From contig NZ_NBOF01000003.1 in the NCBI RefSeq assembly GCF_002104475.1, positions 744,001 to 808,000 of the forward strand: a DNA stretch of 64,000 bases. Direction: 5' to 3'. Every line of letters begins with the position of its first letter. The first letter of the stretch is position 1. Source of the DNA: Cognaticolwellia mytili. Lineage in GTDB: Bacteria; Pseudomonadota; Gammaproteobacteria; Enterobacterales; Alteromonadaceae. The notes under the pieces are model-generated. The model worked only from the letters and a program-made list of their open reading frames with translations. It had not been told where the DNA came from and did no database searches. Position numbers and translations under genes: made by a program. Shown here piece after piece: positions 55,013 through 63,302 of the stretch.

Positions 55013-56455
55013 ATGAACGTTAACCTAACACGCTATTTTTTAACATTTACATACATAACATTATTCACCCTCACACCATTGATAAGCTCGGCAACTGAGG
55101 CTGAAAGCTTTATCGACAAGCTTAAAATGCATTATCAAAATGCACCAAAACTTAAAGTTTTCTCGCTCAATTATCATTACTTAGGTGCGAGTCCTTATCA
55201 GGGCTGGGACTATCAATTGCCAGAGAGGTATATGGCCTTAAGAATGGTGGAAATCGATCTGATTAAAAAGCACTTTGTGGAAAATGATATTCATCACTTT
55301 CCTGATGGTATGACATTTAACCGAGTGCAGTTTCAAAATGATAAAGAAAGTTTATTTTATGATAAAAACGGCCTGACCTTGGGTAAACGTATTATTAAAC
55401 AAAGTATGGATAGCTTTGAGGAGATCAAAGGCCATATTTTTATGAACATAGATTTTCTCGCGGTAAAGCCTTTGCTTGAAGAGAGCAATGTAGCCGTAAC
55501 TATTAAGCTTCATCACGATGTACTATCAGGTGTCATAACGCTCACACACAGAATTTCAGATTGTACTGTTATCGATTACGTATTTAATGTCAGTTCGTTA
55601 CGTTTGCTATCAATTAATAATAAATCACAACAAAAAATTTATGTTTATGATGACTACCAAACCACCAAAGGTATTACCTTTGCCCGCTCTATTACTAAAT
55701 ATTATGATGGTGCAACGACGCCGAGCTTTATACACCGTATTGATCAATTGAATATTATTGAAGAAATTGAAACTTCAAGGTTTCAGGTACCTAAAGAGTT
55801 TGGTCCGATAATCCCCGAAAGCGATAGTAGTCTAGTATCAAAAGAAATTGCTCAAAATCTTTATCTAGTCAGTGATGTTGGGGCTTGGCGTAATAGTTTA
55901 TTTAAGGTAAATGGCGATGAAATTACAATTTTTGGTGGCTCGGTCAATATCGAGTTAGCAGAAAAAACTCTTAAGCTTATTCGTGACCAGTTTCCGAATA
56001 AAAGCATTAACTCGATTTATGTTACTCATCCTCATAGTGATCATATCGATGGCCTGCCAGTTTATGTTAAACAAGGGGTTACGATACTAGCCGATGCTTA
56101 TAGTATCGCTGCTATTAAAGCCTATCCGCCATTTGCAAAAGATATTGCAGCATTTAACTTTCAATCGATAGAGCATAATCAAACGATTGATGATGCGCAG
56201 TTTTATGTCTTGGAAAGTACCCATGCTAAAAGACAAAGTTTTGTGCATTTCAAAAACAGCAGTATCATATATCAAGCCGATTTTCTTGACGCTGCTTTTG
56301 ATAATACCACTGCCCAAATAGTGCCTAATTACACCAAAACTTTTATTGATTTTATTAGAAATAGGGCATTGAAATTCAATCGAATGGTAGGGCACCATCG
56401 TAATAACAATATATCATCAGCACTAGTGAATAATATCTACAACGCCACTATGTAA
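55013..56455 (+). CDS. secreted MBL-fold metallo-hydrolase
   Basis: Secreted protein of 480 residues with a signal peptide (about 1-28). An N-terminal region of about 250 residues without a motif I can name comes next; it is beta-rich and resembles outer-membrane lipoprotein-like sorting domains. The metallo-beta-lactamase fold then runs from about 278, with the metal motif HPHSDHIDG near 338-346 and further candidate ligands H in ESTHAKRQ (near 403), D in YQADFLD (near 424) and H in VGHHRN (near 461). It is not a B1-type beta-lactamase. Substrate unknown. Confidence 0.85.
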   Translation: MNVNLTRYFLTFTYITLFTLTPLISSATEAESFIDKLKMHYQNAPKLKVFSLNYHYLGASPYQGWDYQLPERYMALRMVEIDLIKKHFVENDIHHFPDGMTFNRVQFQNDKESLFYDKNGLTLGKRIIKQSMDSFEEIKGHIFMNIDFLAVKPLLEESNVAVTIKLHHDVLSGVITLTHRISDCTVIDYVFNVSSLRLLSINNKSQQKIYVYDDYQTTKGITFARSITKYYDGATTPSFIHRIDQLNIIEEIETSRFQVPKEFGPIIPESDSSLVSKEIAQNLYLVSDVGAWRNSLFKVNGDEITIFGGSVNIELAEKTLKLIRDQFPNKSINSIYVTHPHSDHIDGLPVYVKQGVTILADAYSIAAIKAYPPFAKDIAAFNFQSIEHNQTIDDAQFYVLESTHAKRQSFVHFKNSSIIYQADFLDAAFDNTTAQIVPNYTKTFIDFIRNRALKFNRMVGHHRNNNISSALVNNIYNATM

Positions 56456-56496
56456 GCTTGCAGGGTTACCTCTAAAAGTTAGTGAAACTGACGCCT

Positions 56497-58323
56497 TTAG
56501 AGGTTGAGGGCAAGCAACTTTATTTGGTTCACATTGCGCCAATCTGTAGTGGCATTGTCATTAATGTATTGCGAATAAAAGTCACAATTTACCTGTTGGT
56601 TACACAAGAGTAATGCGGCATCTAAACTCAAGCTAGGATTTCCTGCGAGTTGTGCCTGTTCGAAGGTACGCTGAGCATGATTGATCATTGCACTTGTTTG
56701 CTGTGTTGCTTGGGCCATTATGGTTTTTAAATAAGAATTGTTGTAGTTATCGGCCGTCATACTATCAACTAAGGTTTGGGCATCAATTAGTCGATTTTGT
56801 GTGATGTAGTGTCGTACTAGTTGTCGTCGACTAGACTGTGCAACCCAATGTTCAGGTGTCAGCATGGTCAGTTGTAGCACTTTTTTAAGGTGCGGCTCTT
56901 TTTCTGATAATGCTTTAGCGAAAGTCGCATAACTATAAGAAACTTCAGCAGTATGATAAATAGGAAAGTTATATGCTGCCATTTTTCGTTCAACTTCTTG
57001 CAAATAAAGATACTTGTCGTCGTTGTTTTTATGATCATGTGCCAATGACACTAAAGTGATCAAAGACTCTATTTCGCCCAATTTATTTTTCGCACTATAA
57101 GCTAATTCTGCAGCTTTTAATAAACTAATTTTAACCGCAGGATAATCATTTTGGTAGTGAGCTAGCCATGCTTGGTTATACCAAGTTTGCCATTGATGTT
57201 CTAAGTCATTTATCTTTTCAAACTGCGCCATGGCTAATGTTAGTTTGTCTGAGCTTAAATCATACAACTGCTTTTTTCTCAATATTTTACTTTGATAGAG
57301 TAGACCCCTACCGATATGTTGTGAATTATTTTGCGACTGTGCTAGTTTTATTAATTTGTCAGCCAACGCCATCGCTTTATCGAGTTCATTTACTTTCAGA
57401 TATGTAATACTCAATTTTCGTAATATGATGAGATCATAGGGTGATACTTGCTGGGCAATCGATAACTTGGCCAGCTTAAGTTCAGGTGGCTGATCGGTGG
57501 TTATTAAGTCATATATAACTTGTAACTTTAAATGTTGTTGCAGCTGCTCAATAACATTAGCTTTTGATGAGCCGGTTAATTGACCTTCCCAATTTGCAGC
57601 AGGGCCCTTCAACATAAAATCTAAATAGGTTCGTTGCTGATAAGTTCGTATTTTTCCGGTTAATATAAAAGGATGATTCTGCGATAACTTAGGATATTCA
57701 ATTTCAATTTTGTTGGCGAATAACTCAGTATTAAGATCAGATAAGACAGTGAAATCAAAAACAGAATTGTCTTGTAAGGTCATTTCTTCATGTTTTTTGT
57801 TGCTAGTATCATCAAGGTTAGTGATTGGGATGTAAGCTAACTTAATGGTTGAGCTATTCGTTTCTTGTTTGAATGCATTTTGAGTGTAAATTATACCGAT
57901 AACTAGGAAAATAATAGTGATAAGAGCTGAAAATTGCCAAATAGAACGTTTTTTGTCGACTGCTATCGTACGAGGAGGTTGCTGCACTTGGGGTTGCAAA
58001 CTGATAGATTGATTTAGTGTTTCTGGGGAAATAACTTCAGTGTTTAGCTGCCATTGATAGCCGCGTTTTGGAAAGGTTTTAATCGCGTCGTTACCAAATA
58101 AGCTTCTTAAATTACTAATGTTTTGAAAGACCACTTGCTCAGATACTACTTTACTTTGCCAAACATTACAGAGAATATCTTCTTTGTTTAGCACTGTTTC
58201 CAGTTGCGTCAGTAATACCGCTAAAACTTTTGCTTCGGTATGACGAATAGCGAATGCTTCACCATTTCTAGTTAATAGCAAACTTACACTGTTAAATTCA
58301 AATTCATTAAATCTATAAAGCAT
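56497..58323 (-). CDS. ToxR/CadC-type membrane-bound transcriptional regulator
   Basis: A 608-residue regulator. The N-terminal OmpR/PhoB-type winged helix-turn-helix is at about 1-95 (EDILCNVWQSKVVSEQVVFQNISNLRSLFG) and a single membrane helix at about 128-146. The large periplasmic C-terminal region (about 150-608) contains TPR-like helical repeats. It probably senses an envelope signal and regulates genes directly from the membrane. It converges on the MBL-fold gene and has no obvious operon partner; its targets are unknown. Confidence 0.88.
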   Translation of the reverse strand: MLYRFNEFEFNSVSLLLTRNGEAFAIRHTEAKVLAVLLTQLETVLNKEDILCNVWQSKVVSEQVVFQNISNLRSLFGNDAIKTFPKRGYQWQLNTEVISPETLNQSISLQPQVQQPPRTIAVDKKRSIWQFSALITIIFLVIGIIYTQNAFKQETNSSTIKLAYIPITNLDDTSNKKHEEMTLQDNSVFDFTVLSDLNTELFANKIEIEYPKLSQNHPFILTGKIRTYQQRTYLDFMLKGPAANWEGQLTGSSKANVIEQLQQHLKLQVIYDLITTDQPPELKLAKLSIAQQVSPYDLIILRKLSITYLKVNELDKAMALADKLIKLAQSQNNSQHIGRGLLYQSKILRKKQLYDLSSDKLTLAMAQFEKINDLEHQWQTWYNQAWLAHYQNDYPAVKISLLKAAELAYSAKNKLGEIESLITLVSLAHDHKNNDDKYLYLQEVERKMAAYNFPIYHTAEVSYSYATFAKALSEKEPHLKKVLQLTMLTPEHWVAQSSRRQLVRHYITQNRLIDAQTLVDSMTADNYNNSYLKTIMAQATQQTSAMINHAQRTFEQAQLAGNPSLSLDAALLLCNQQVNCDFYSQYINDNATTDWRNVNQIKLLALNL

Positions 58324-58430
58324 TTTTACTGTGTGACTTATGAGTCTTGTTATTTATCTTCATCTTAACTTATCGGCGTTAAAAAATACTAATATTGCGT
58401 GATAACTTGCTTTATACGATATTCACAAAC

Positions 58431-58455
58431 AAAAAAGCCAGCTAGATGCTGGCTT
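58431..58455 (-). terminator. rho-independent terminator after fldA
   Basis: On the minus strand AAGCCAGC / GCTGGCTT with a 5-base loop is followed by TTTTTTG. It lies 32 bases past the flavodoxin stop codon. Confidence 0.9.
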
Positions 58456-58486
58456 ATTAATTACTCAAACTGTGTTTAGTGTTAAA

Positions 58487-59014
58487 TTAGTCTTCTAATT
58501 CAGCTAAACAAAGTTCGTCGTAAATTTGTTTAACCCAAGCATCAACACGTGCTTCAGTTAGTTCTGGTTGACGGTCTTCATCAACACATAAACCAATAAA
58601 GGTATTTTCGTCAACTAAGCCTTTTGAAGCTTCAAACTCATAACCTTCTGTTGGCCAGTTACCAACAACAATAGCGCCTTTTGATTCGACTATATCGCGT
58701 AAAGGTTCCATTGCATCACAGAAATACTCAGCGTAATCTTCTTGATCGCCAAGGCCAAAAATCGCGACTAATTTATCAGTGAAGTCAATTTCTTCAAGTT
58801 CCGGTAAAAAGTCATCCCAGTCACATTGGTTTTCACCGTAATACCAAGTTGGGATACCTAAAATCAGTAAATCAAACTCTGCGATTTCTTCTTTGGTACT
58901 TTTGGCGATATCTTTAACATCAACAAGCTTTTTGCCCAACTTCTTTTGGATCATTTTGCCTACTGCTTCTGTATTACCAGTATCACTTCCGAAAAATAAA
59001 CCTACAATTGCCAT
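58487..59014 (-). CDS. fldA: flavodoxin I
   Basis: Small FMN electron carrier, 175 residues, used for radical-SAM enzymes and methionine synthase. The FMN-phosphate loop GSDTGNTEAV is at about 9-18. The isoalloxazine-binding WYYGENQCDWDDF is near 57-69, and the FGLGDQEDYAEYF segment near 85-97. The long-chain flavodoxin length fits E. coli FldA. It follows ybfE on the same strand with a 22-base gap, the order seen in E. coli. Confidence 0.97.
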   Translation of the reverse strand: MAIVGLFFGSDTGNTEAVGKMIQKKLGKKLVDVKDIAKSTKEEIAEFDLLILGIPTWYYGENQCDWDDFLPELEEIDFTDKLVAIFGLGDQEDYAEYFCDAMEPLRDIVESKGAIVVGNWPTEGYEFEASKGLVDENTFIGLCVDEDRQPELTEARVDAWVKQIYDELCLAELED

Positions 59015-59036
59015 GAATATAACCTTTTATGTCTAA

Positions 59037-59324
59037 CTAAACTTTAATATTGTTGGTGTTTAGCGACTGAACTAATAGGCCTTCTATCAATTCACTACGA
59101 CTAACACCCTTATCTTTCGCTAAAGCGTCTAAACGTTCAAATACATCTTGATGTAATTTAAACTCTACACGTTTTAGGCCATTGTTCTTATCACGCTTAA
59201 CTTGATTACGTTTGTTTATTTTAACTTGCACGCTGCGTGAATGTGGATTCGTCTTTGGTCGTCCCGCACGCTTTTCATCGCTAAATAAGTCAATGGTGGT
59301 TAAATCTGCTACTTCTTTTGCCAT
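59037..59324 (-). CDS. ybfE: LexA-regulated protein YbfE-like
   Basis: A 95-residue DNA-binding-type protein similar to E. coli YbfE, a ribbon-helix-helix-like protein. Features include TTIDLFSDEKRAGRPKTNPHS near 8-28, a Lys/Arg-rich middle (NKRNQVKRDKNNGLKRVEFKLH) and SRSELIEGLLVQSL near the C-terminus. The family is named for LexA control in E. coli; I do not see a LexA box directly upstream here. It lies between the DUF2788 gene and fldA. Confidence 0.9.
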   Translation of the reverse strand: MAKEVADLTTIDLFSDEKRAGRPKTNPHSRSVQVKINKRNQVKRDKNNGLKRVEFKLHQDVFERLDALAKDKGVSRSELIEGLLVQSLNTNNIKV

Positions 59325-59336
59325 TTTATTACTTAC

Positions 59337-59558
59337 TTATCCAACGCCTTGGCTTTCCCAAACAAACTGAATTATGCCTTTGGCGATAAATCCAGCACAT
59401 CCTAAAAATAATACAAAATAAACTACGATCTTCCCCATTTTGGGAACATCGTTTTTCTTCATTACATCATGGATTGATAACCCAATGAAAACAAAGATAA
59501 AAGCAAAAAATAAATTCAGCCCGATGGCTTCAACTAATTCAAAGTGTTCTGCTAACAT
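59337..59558 (-). CDS. DUF2788 family membrane protein
   Basis: A 73-residue inner-membrane protein with two hydrophobic helices (about 12-30 and 44-66) separated by a short charged loop (HDVMKKNDVPKMGK), matching the DUF2788 family. The ATG at 59558 is preceded by AGGG at the right distance; the in-frame TTG at 59564 would add two residues. It lies directly upstream of ybfE on the same strand. Function unknown. Confidence 0.8.
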   Translation of the reverse strand: MLAEHFELVEAIGLNLFFAFIFVFIGLSIHDVMKKNDVPKMGKIVVYFVLFLGCAGFIAKGIIQFVWESQGVG

Positions 59559-59739
59559 AATCAACCCTAAAATTTTCAGGGCGCACTATAGCATATCGTT
59601 GCTTTTAAACACATTAATTTTGTTATCTTAGGCACTTTTACTAGCTTAACTCTGCTAGTTCGATACGTAAAAGACAGTGCGAACTGCGATCTAATTGCAT
59701 TAATTATACAAACTTTACCTGTACAAAATTAGAGCTGGA

Positions 59740-60510
59740 TCAATCACTATCTAAAAAACTTACGACGCTTCGGTTAAAAGCAACTGTTTTCTCAGCATGC
59801 AGCCAATGGCCAGCACCTTGAATAATACGGGCTCGACTTTGCGGAAATAGTCGTATAATTTCGGCTCGATGTTCTGGCAATATGTAGTCAGAGTTGGCGC
59901 CTTTGATGAACAGCGTAGGGGCGTTGTAGGTATTGCTACCTTGATAGGTTTTCATAATACTTGGGTAGTTAATATCAATATTTTCAATATTACACTTAAA
60001 AGAAAATTGATTATTCTCACTAACTAAGTTGCGTAATAAAAATTGGCGAACGCCAATATTATCAACATATTGTGCTAACTGTTTGTCGGCATCTTTGCGT
60101 TGTTTTATAGCGGTGAAGTCAATTGATTTTAAACCGGCAATAATTTGGTTGTGGTGCGGCGGGTATTCCACGGGGGCAATGTCGGCAACAATAAGTTTTT
60201 CAACACGTTCAGGTGAAGTAAGTGCCAATTCCATGGCAATTTTTCCGCCCATAGAATGACCAAGTATTACGGCGCTGTCGATGTTTAAGTGTTGCATAAT
60301 GCCAACAACATCTTGTGCCATGGTTGGGTAGTCCATAACACTGTCGTGGAATGAATCGCCATGATTACGCACATCAACGCTGGTTACACGATAATTTTCA
60401 GCAAGCACTTTCGCGACCATATTAAGATTTTCTAAACGACCAAATAAGCCATGTATCAATATAATGTCTTTTCCGCTGCCCATTTGTTGATAGTTAAGTC
60501 GTCTGGTCAT
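59740..60510 (-). CDS. ybfF: alpha/beta-fold esterase YbfF
   Basis: A 256-residue alpha/beta hydrolase. It has HGLFG near the oxyanion hole (about 19-25), the nucleophile Ser in GHSMGG (near 86-91), an Asp near residue 205 (KGANSDYI) and the catalytic His near 233 (GAGHWLHAE). E. coli YbfF is an esterase active on short acyl-CoA and malonyl-CoA substrates. It is divergent from seqA, the same neighbourhood as in E. coli. Confidence 0.93.
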   Translation of the reverse strand: MTRRLNYQQMGSGKDIILIHGLFGRLENLNMVAKVLAENYRVTSVDVRNHGDSFHDSVMDYPTMAQDVVGIMQHLNIDSAVILGHSMGGKIAMELALTSPERVEKLIVADIAPVEYPPHHNQIIAGLKSIDFTAIKQRKDADKQLAQYVDNIGVRQFLLRNLVSENNQFSFKCNIENIDINYPSIMKTYQGSNTYNAPTLFIKGANSDYILPEHRAEIIRLFPQSRARIIQGAGHWLHAEKTVAFNRSVVSFLDSD

Positions 60511-60759
60511 TTATCTCTCATTGTTGCTATCGTGTAATTTTGTACTAATTTGTTGGCGAAATTGTGCGGGTTTTTAGTGTTTGATGCAATGATTTGCATT
60601 AATGAATCATTATTATTTATCGACTAAGGCTTGATACTCGACTCGTTTTAGAAAACTATTTGAAAAAAATCACTATCTATTGCTAATCCACTATAGAGAC
60701 TTGGTATTAACGTAAGTATAATCTTGCTGCGATCTATAATAATTTTCCTAGGGTCATCA

Positions 60760-61311
60760 ATGAAAAACATCGAAATAGATGAAGAACTTTATCATCACAT
60801 TGCGTCAAATACCCAGTATATTGGCGAAAGCGCGTCATCGATCTTACGTCGCCTCATTAATTTACCAGACGAAGCTACTGCGGAAGTTATTGCTGAACCT
60901 GCAGCTGTAATTGTTGAAGTGGAAGAAACTGAAGTGGTGGCTGTTGAAGCGCCAGCACCAACAGTAGACACAAATGGCTCAGTATTTAACTATATTAATA
61001 AAGAAGAGCTAGCCATGCAGCGTGGCGCTGTTGGTCGATTTTTACTTATTTTGGCAGCACTATATCGTGTACATAATCAGCAGTTCTCTACTGTTTGTAA
61101 TATTAGAGGCCGCGACCGTTTATACTTTGCTGGCAGCGAAGCTGAATTATCTGCTAGTGGCAGCAGTACTAAACCTCGTCAAATTCCTGATAGCCCGTTT
61201 TGGGTTATTACTAACTCAAACACCACGCGCAAGAAAATGATGTTGACAGAAGTTGGTCGTACATTGGGTTATAACGAACAAGACGTGGAAGATATTCGCG
61301 ATTTACTTTAG
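60760..61311 (+). CDS. seqA: negative regulator of replication initiation SeqA
   Basis: DNA-binding protein of 183 residues that sequesters hemimethylated GATC at oriC and organises newly replicated DNA. The N-terminal oligomerisation domain is at about 1-35 ([18 protein letters not shown]). An acidic, Val/Glu/Ala-rich linker follows (about 45-85). The C-terminal DNA-binding domain has [12 protein letters not shown] near 112-123 and the TNSNTTRKK region near 147-155, which in E. coli contacts hemimethylated GATC. The ATG at 60760 is chosen for the family N-terminus and the AGGG ribosome site. pgm follows 53 bases later. Confidence 0.96.
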   Translation: MKNIEIDEELYHHIASNTQYIGESASSILRRLINLPDEATAEVIAEPAAVIVEVEETEVVAVEAPAPTVDTNGSVFNYINKEELAMQRGAVGRFLLILAALYRVHNQQFSTVCNIRGRDRLYFAGSEAELSASGSSTKPRQIPDSPFWVITNSNTTRKKMMLTEVGRTLGYNEQDVEDIRDLL

Positions 61312-61364
61312 TCGTTTGCATAGCAATACAACGGCTTAAGCTTTATAAGGGACAAGGAATTTAA

Positions 61365-63011
61365 ATGACAATTCATCATCATGCTGGTAAACCTGCAAGA
61401 CCAGAAGACAGAATTAATATTGGTCGTTTGGTTAGTGATTACTTTTTACAAACACCAGATGTCAACATTGCTGAGCAGAAAGTAACTTTTGGCACTTCGG
61501 GTCACCGTGGTAACGCCAGTAAATTAAGTTTTAATGAACATCATATTGAAGCTATTTGTCAGGCTGTTGCTGAATATCGTCAGACGCAAGGTTTTAAAGG
61601 ACCATTGTATTTAGGTAAAGATACACACGCATTATCTGAGCCTGCATTTGCTTCTGCGGTTTCTGTATTAATTGCTAATAATGTCCCTGTGGTTATTCAA
61701 GCCGATGATGGCTTTACACCGACGCCAGTAATTTCACGTTTAATTATTGCTCATAACAACACTCAATCAGTACAAGCTGATGGCCTAATTATTACGCCAT
61801 CGCATAACCCTCCGACTGATGGCGGTATTAAATATAATCCACCTCATGGCGGGCCTGCTGAAGGCTCAATAACTAAAGTTATTGAGCAACGAGCTAACGA
61901 AATTATTGCTAATAAGCTTGTTGATGTTAAACGCACTGATTATACCCAAGCTTTACAATCGTCATTACTATTTCGTGAAGACTTCATTGAATTTTACGTC
62001 AATGAATTAAGCCAAGTCATCGATATGGAAGTTATCGCAAAAGCAGGTGTGCATATTGGTGTTGACCCTTTAGGTGGTTCAGGTATTCATTATTGGCCAG
62101 TTATTGCGAAAAAATATGGTTTAAAACTGGATGTTGTTAACCCTGTAGTTGATGCTAGCTTTGCGTTTATGCCGTTAGATAAAGACGGTAAAATCCGTAT
62201 GGATTGCTCATCGCCATATGCCATGTCCGGTTTGATTGCACTAAAAAATAAATTTGATATTGCTGTTGGTAATGATCCTGATTTTGATCGCCATGGCATT
62301 GTCACTAAATCGGGCGGATTGATGAACCCGAATCATTATTTAGCGGTATCTATTCACTACTTGATGACTCACCGGAATTGGCCCGCAAGCTGTCAAATTG
62401 GTAAAACATTGGTCTCAAGCTCAATGATTGACCGTGTTGCTAAACTTATTGACAGACCGCTTTCTGAAGTGCCTGTTGGCTTTAAATGGTTTGTTGATGG
62501 CTTACATGATACAAGCTATGCCTTTGGTGGCGAAGAAAGTGCAGGTGCAACTTTTATCGCGCGTGACGGCAGTTGTTGGACAACAGACAAGGACGGTTTT
62601 GTAATGACCTTACTTGCTGCTGAAATGATTGCGGTAACGGGCAAAGACCCTTACCAGCTATATCAAGAACTTGCGCAGCAACTTGGCGAGCCATGTTATG
62701 GACGTGTTGAAGCCGTAGCTAACTTGCAACAAAAGCAAGTATTAACATCATTAACACCTAAAGCCATTACCACTGATATTTTAGCTGGTGAGAAAATCAC
62801 CCAAATATTGTCACATGCGCCAGGTAATAATGCTGCGATTGGCGGCATTAAAGTGTGCACCGAAAATGGCTGGTTTGCTGCCCGTCCTTCTGGCACTGAA
62901 GATATCTACAAAATATATGCAGAAAGCTTTATTGATGATGTGCATTTGCAGTTAATTATCAGTGATGCTCAAAATTTAGTCAGTGCTGCCTTTGTTGCTG
63001 CTGGTTTGTAA
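61365..63011 (+). CDS. pgm: phosphoglucomutase (alpha-D-glucose)
   Basis: Interconverts glucose-1-phosphate and glucose-6-phosphate, linking glycogen and nucleotide-sugar synthesis to glycolysis. It has 548 residues. The phosphoserine loop is TPSHNPP near 145-151, the metal-binding DPDFDRHG near 303-310, the sugar-binding GEESAG near 388-393 and the phosphate-binding RPSGTEDIYKIY near 505-516. It follows seqA as in E. coli, and a strong terminator lies downstream. Confidence 0.97.
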   Translation: MTIHHHAGKPARPEDRINIGRLVSDYFLQTPDVNIAEQKVTFGTSGHRGNASKLSFNEHHIEAICQAVAEYRQTQGFKGPLYLGKDTHALSEPAFASAVSVLIANNVPVVIQADDGFTPTPVISRLIIAHNNTQSVQADGLIITPSHNPPTDGGIKYNPPHGGPAEGSITKVIEQRANEIIANKLVDVKRTDYTQALQSSLLFREDFIEFYVNELSQVIDMEVIAKAGVHIGVDPLGGSGIHYWPVIAKKYGLKLDVVNPVVDASFAFMPLDKDGKIRMDCSSPYAMSGLIALKNKFDIAVGNDPDFDRHGIVTKSGGLMNPNHYLAVSIHYLMTHRNWPASCQIGKTLVSSSMIDRVAKLIDRPLSEVPVGFKWFVDGLHDTSYAFGGEESAGATFIARDGSCWTTDKDGFVMTLLAAEMIAVTGKDPYQLYQELAQQLGEPCYGRVEAVANLQQKQVLTSLTPKAITTDILAGEKITQILSHAPGNNAAIGGIKVCTENGWFAARPSGTEDIYKIYAESFIDDVHLQLIISDAQNLVSAAFVAAGL

Positions 63012-63075
63012 CTTTTATAAAAGAGGGCTTTGAAAAAGTATTGTTGAATAAGTTGCAGTGTACGTTATTCATAAC

Positions 63076-63110
63076 AAAAAAAGGTGCTAATAAGCACCTT
63101 TTTTTGTTGT
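63076..63110 (+). terminator. rho-independent terminator after pgm
   Basis: A 12-bp stem, AAAAAAAGGTGC / GCACCTTTTTTT with a TAATAA loop, followed by more T. Confidence 0.93.
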
Positions 63111-63254
63111 TTTAGTTAGTATCAATGATTAACCACAAGAATCAAAACGGCAAACTAGCTTTCTTTCGATGTTCATTATTTCGTGATAAAAAGTACAATT
63201 TTTGATCTCAAAGGTGTTTGTTTGAATTTTATTCGATACTAGTTTCAGCATAGT

Positions 63255-63281
63255 TAAAATTTTTTTATAATATGCCTGTAT
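63255..63281 (+). promoter_or_regulatory. possible sigma-28-type promoter
   Basis: TAAA (63255-63258), 15 bases, then GCCTGTAT (63274-63281). The spacing is exact for the flagellar sigma factor consensus TAAA-N15-GCCGATAA, but only 5 of 8 bases of the second element match. It lies 22 bases before a predicted signalling-protein gene. Tentative. Confidence 0.3.
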
Positions 63282-63302
63282 TTTTCATAACTAGACAAAG
63301 TG

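Noticed and set aside
56468-56504. Inverted repeat ACCTCTAAA / TTTAGAGGT between convergent genes
   Set aside because: It overlaps the stop codon of the regulator gene and lacks a T-tract on either side, so I do not call it a terminator.
55013-58323. MBL-fold hydrolase and ToxR-type regulator considered as one new system
   Set aside because: They are convergent, each with its own promoter, and no shared site or conserved pairing is visible.
59565-59581. Near-palindrome CCCTAAAATTTTCAGGG upstream of the DUF2788 gene
   Set aside because: Part of it is simply the AGGG ribosome site of that gene; one arm has a mismatch and no known operator matches.
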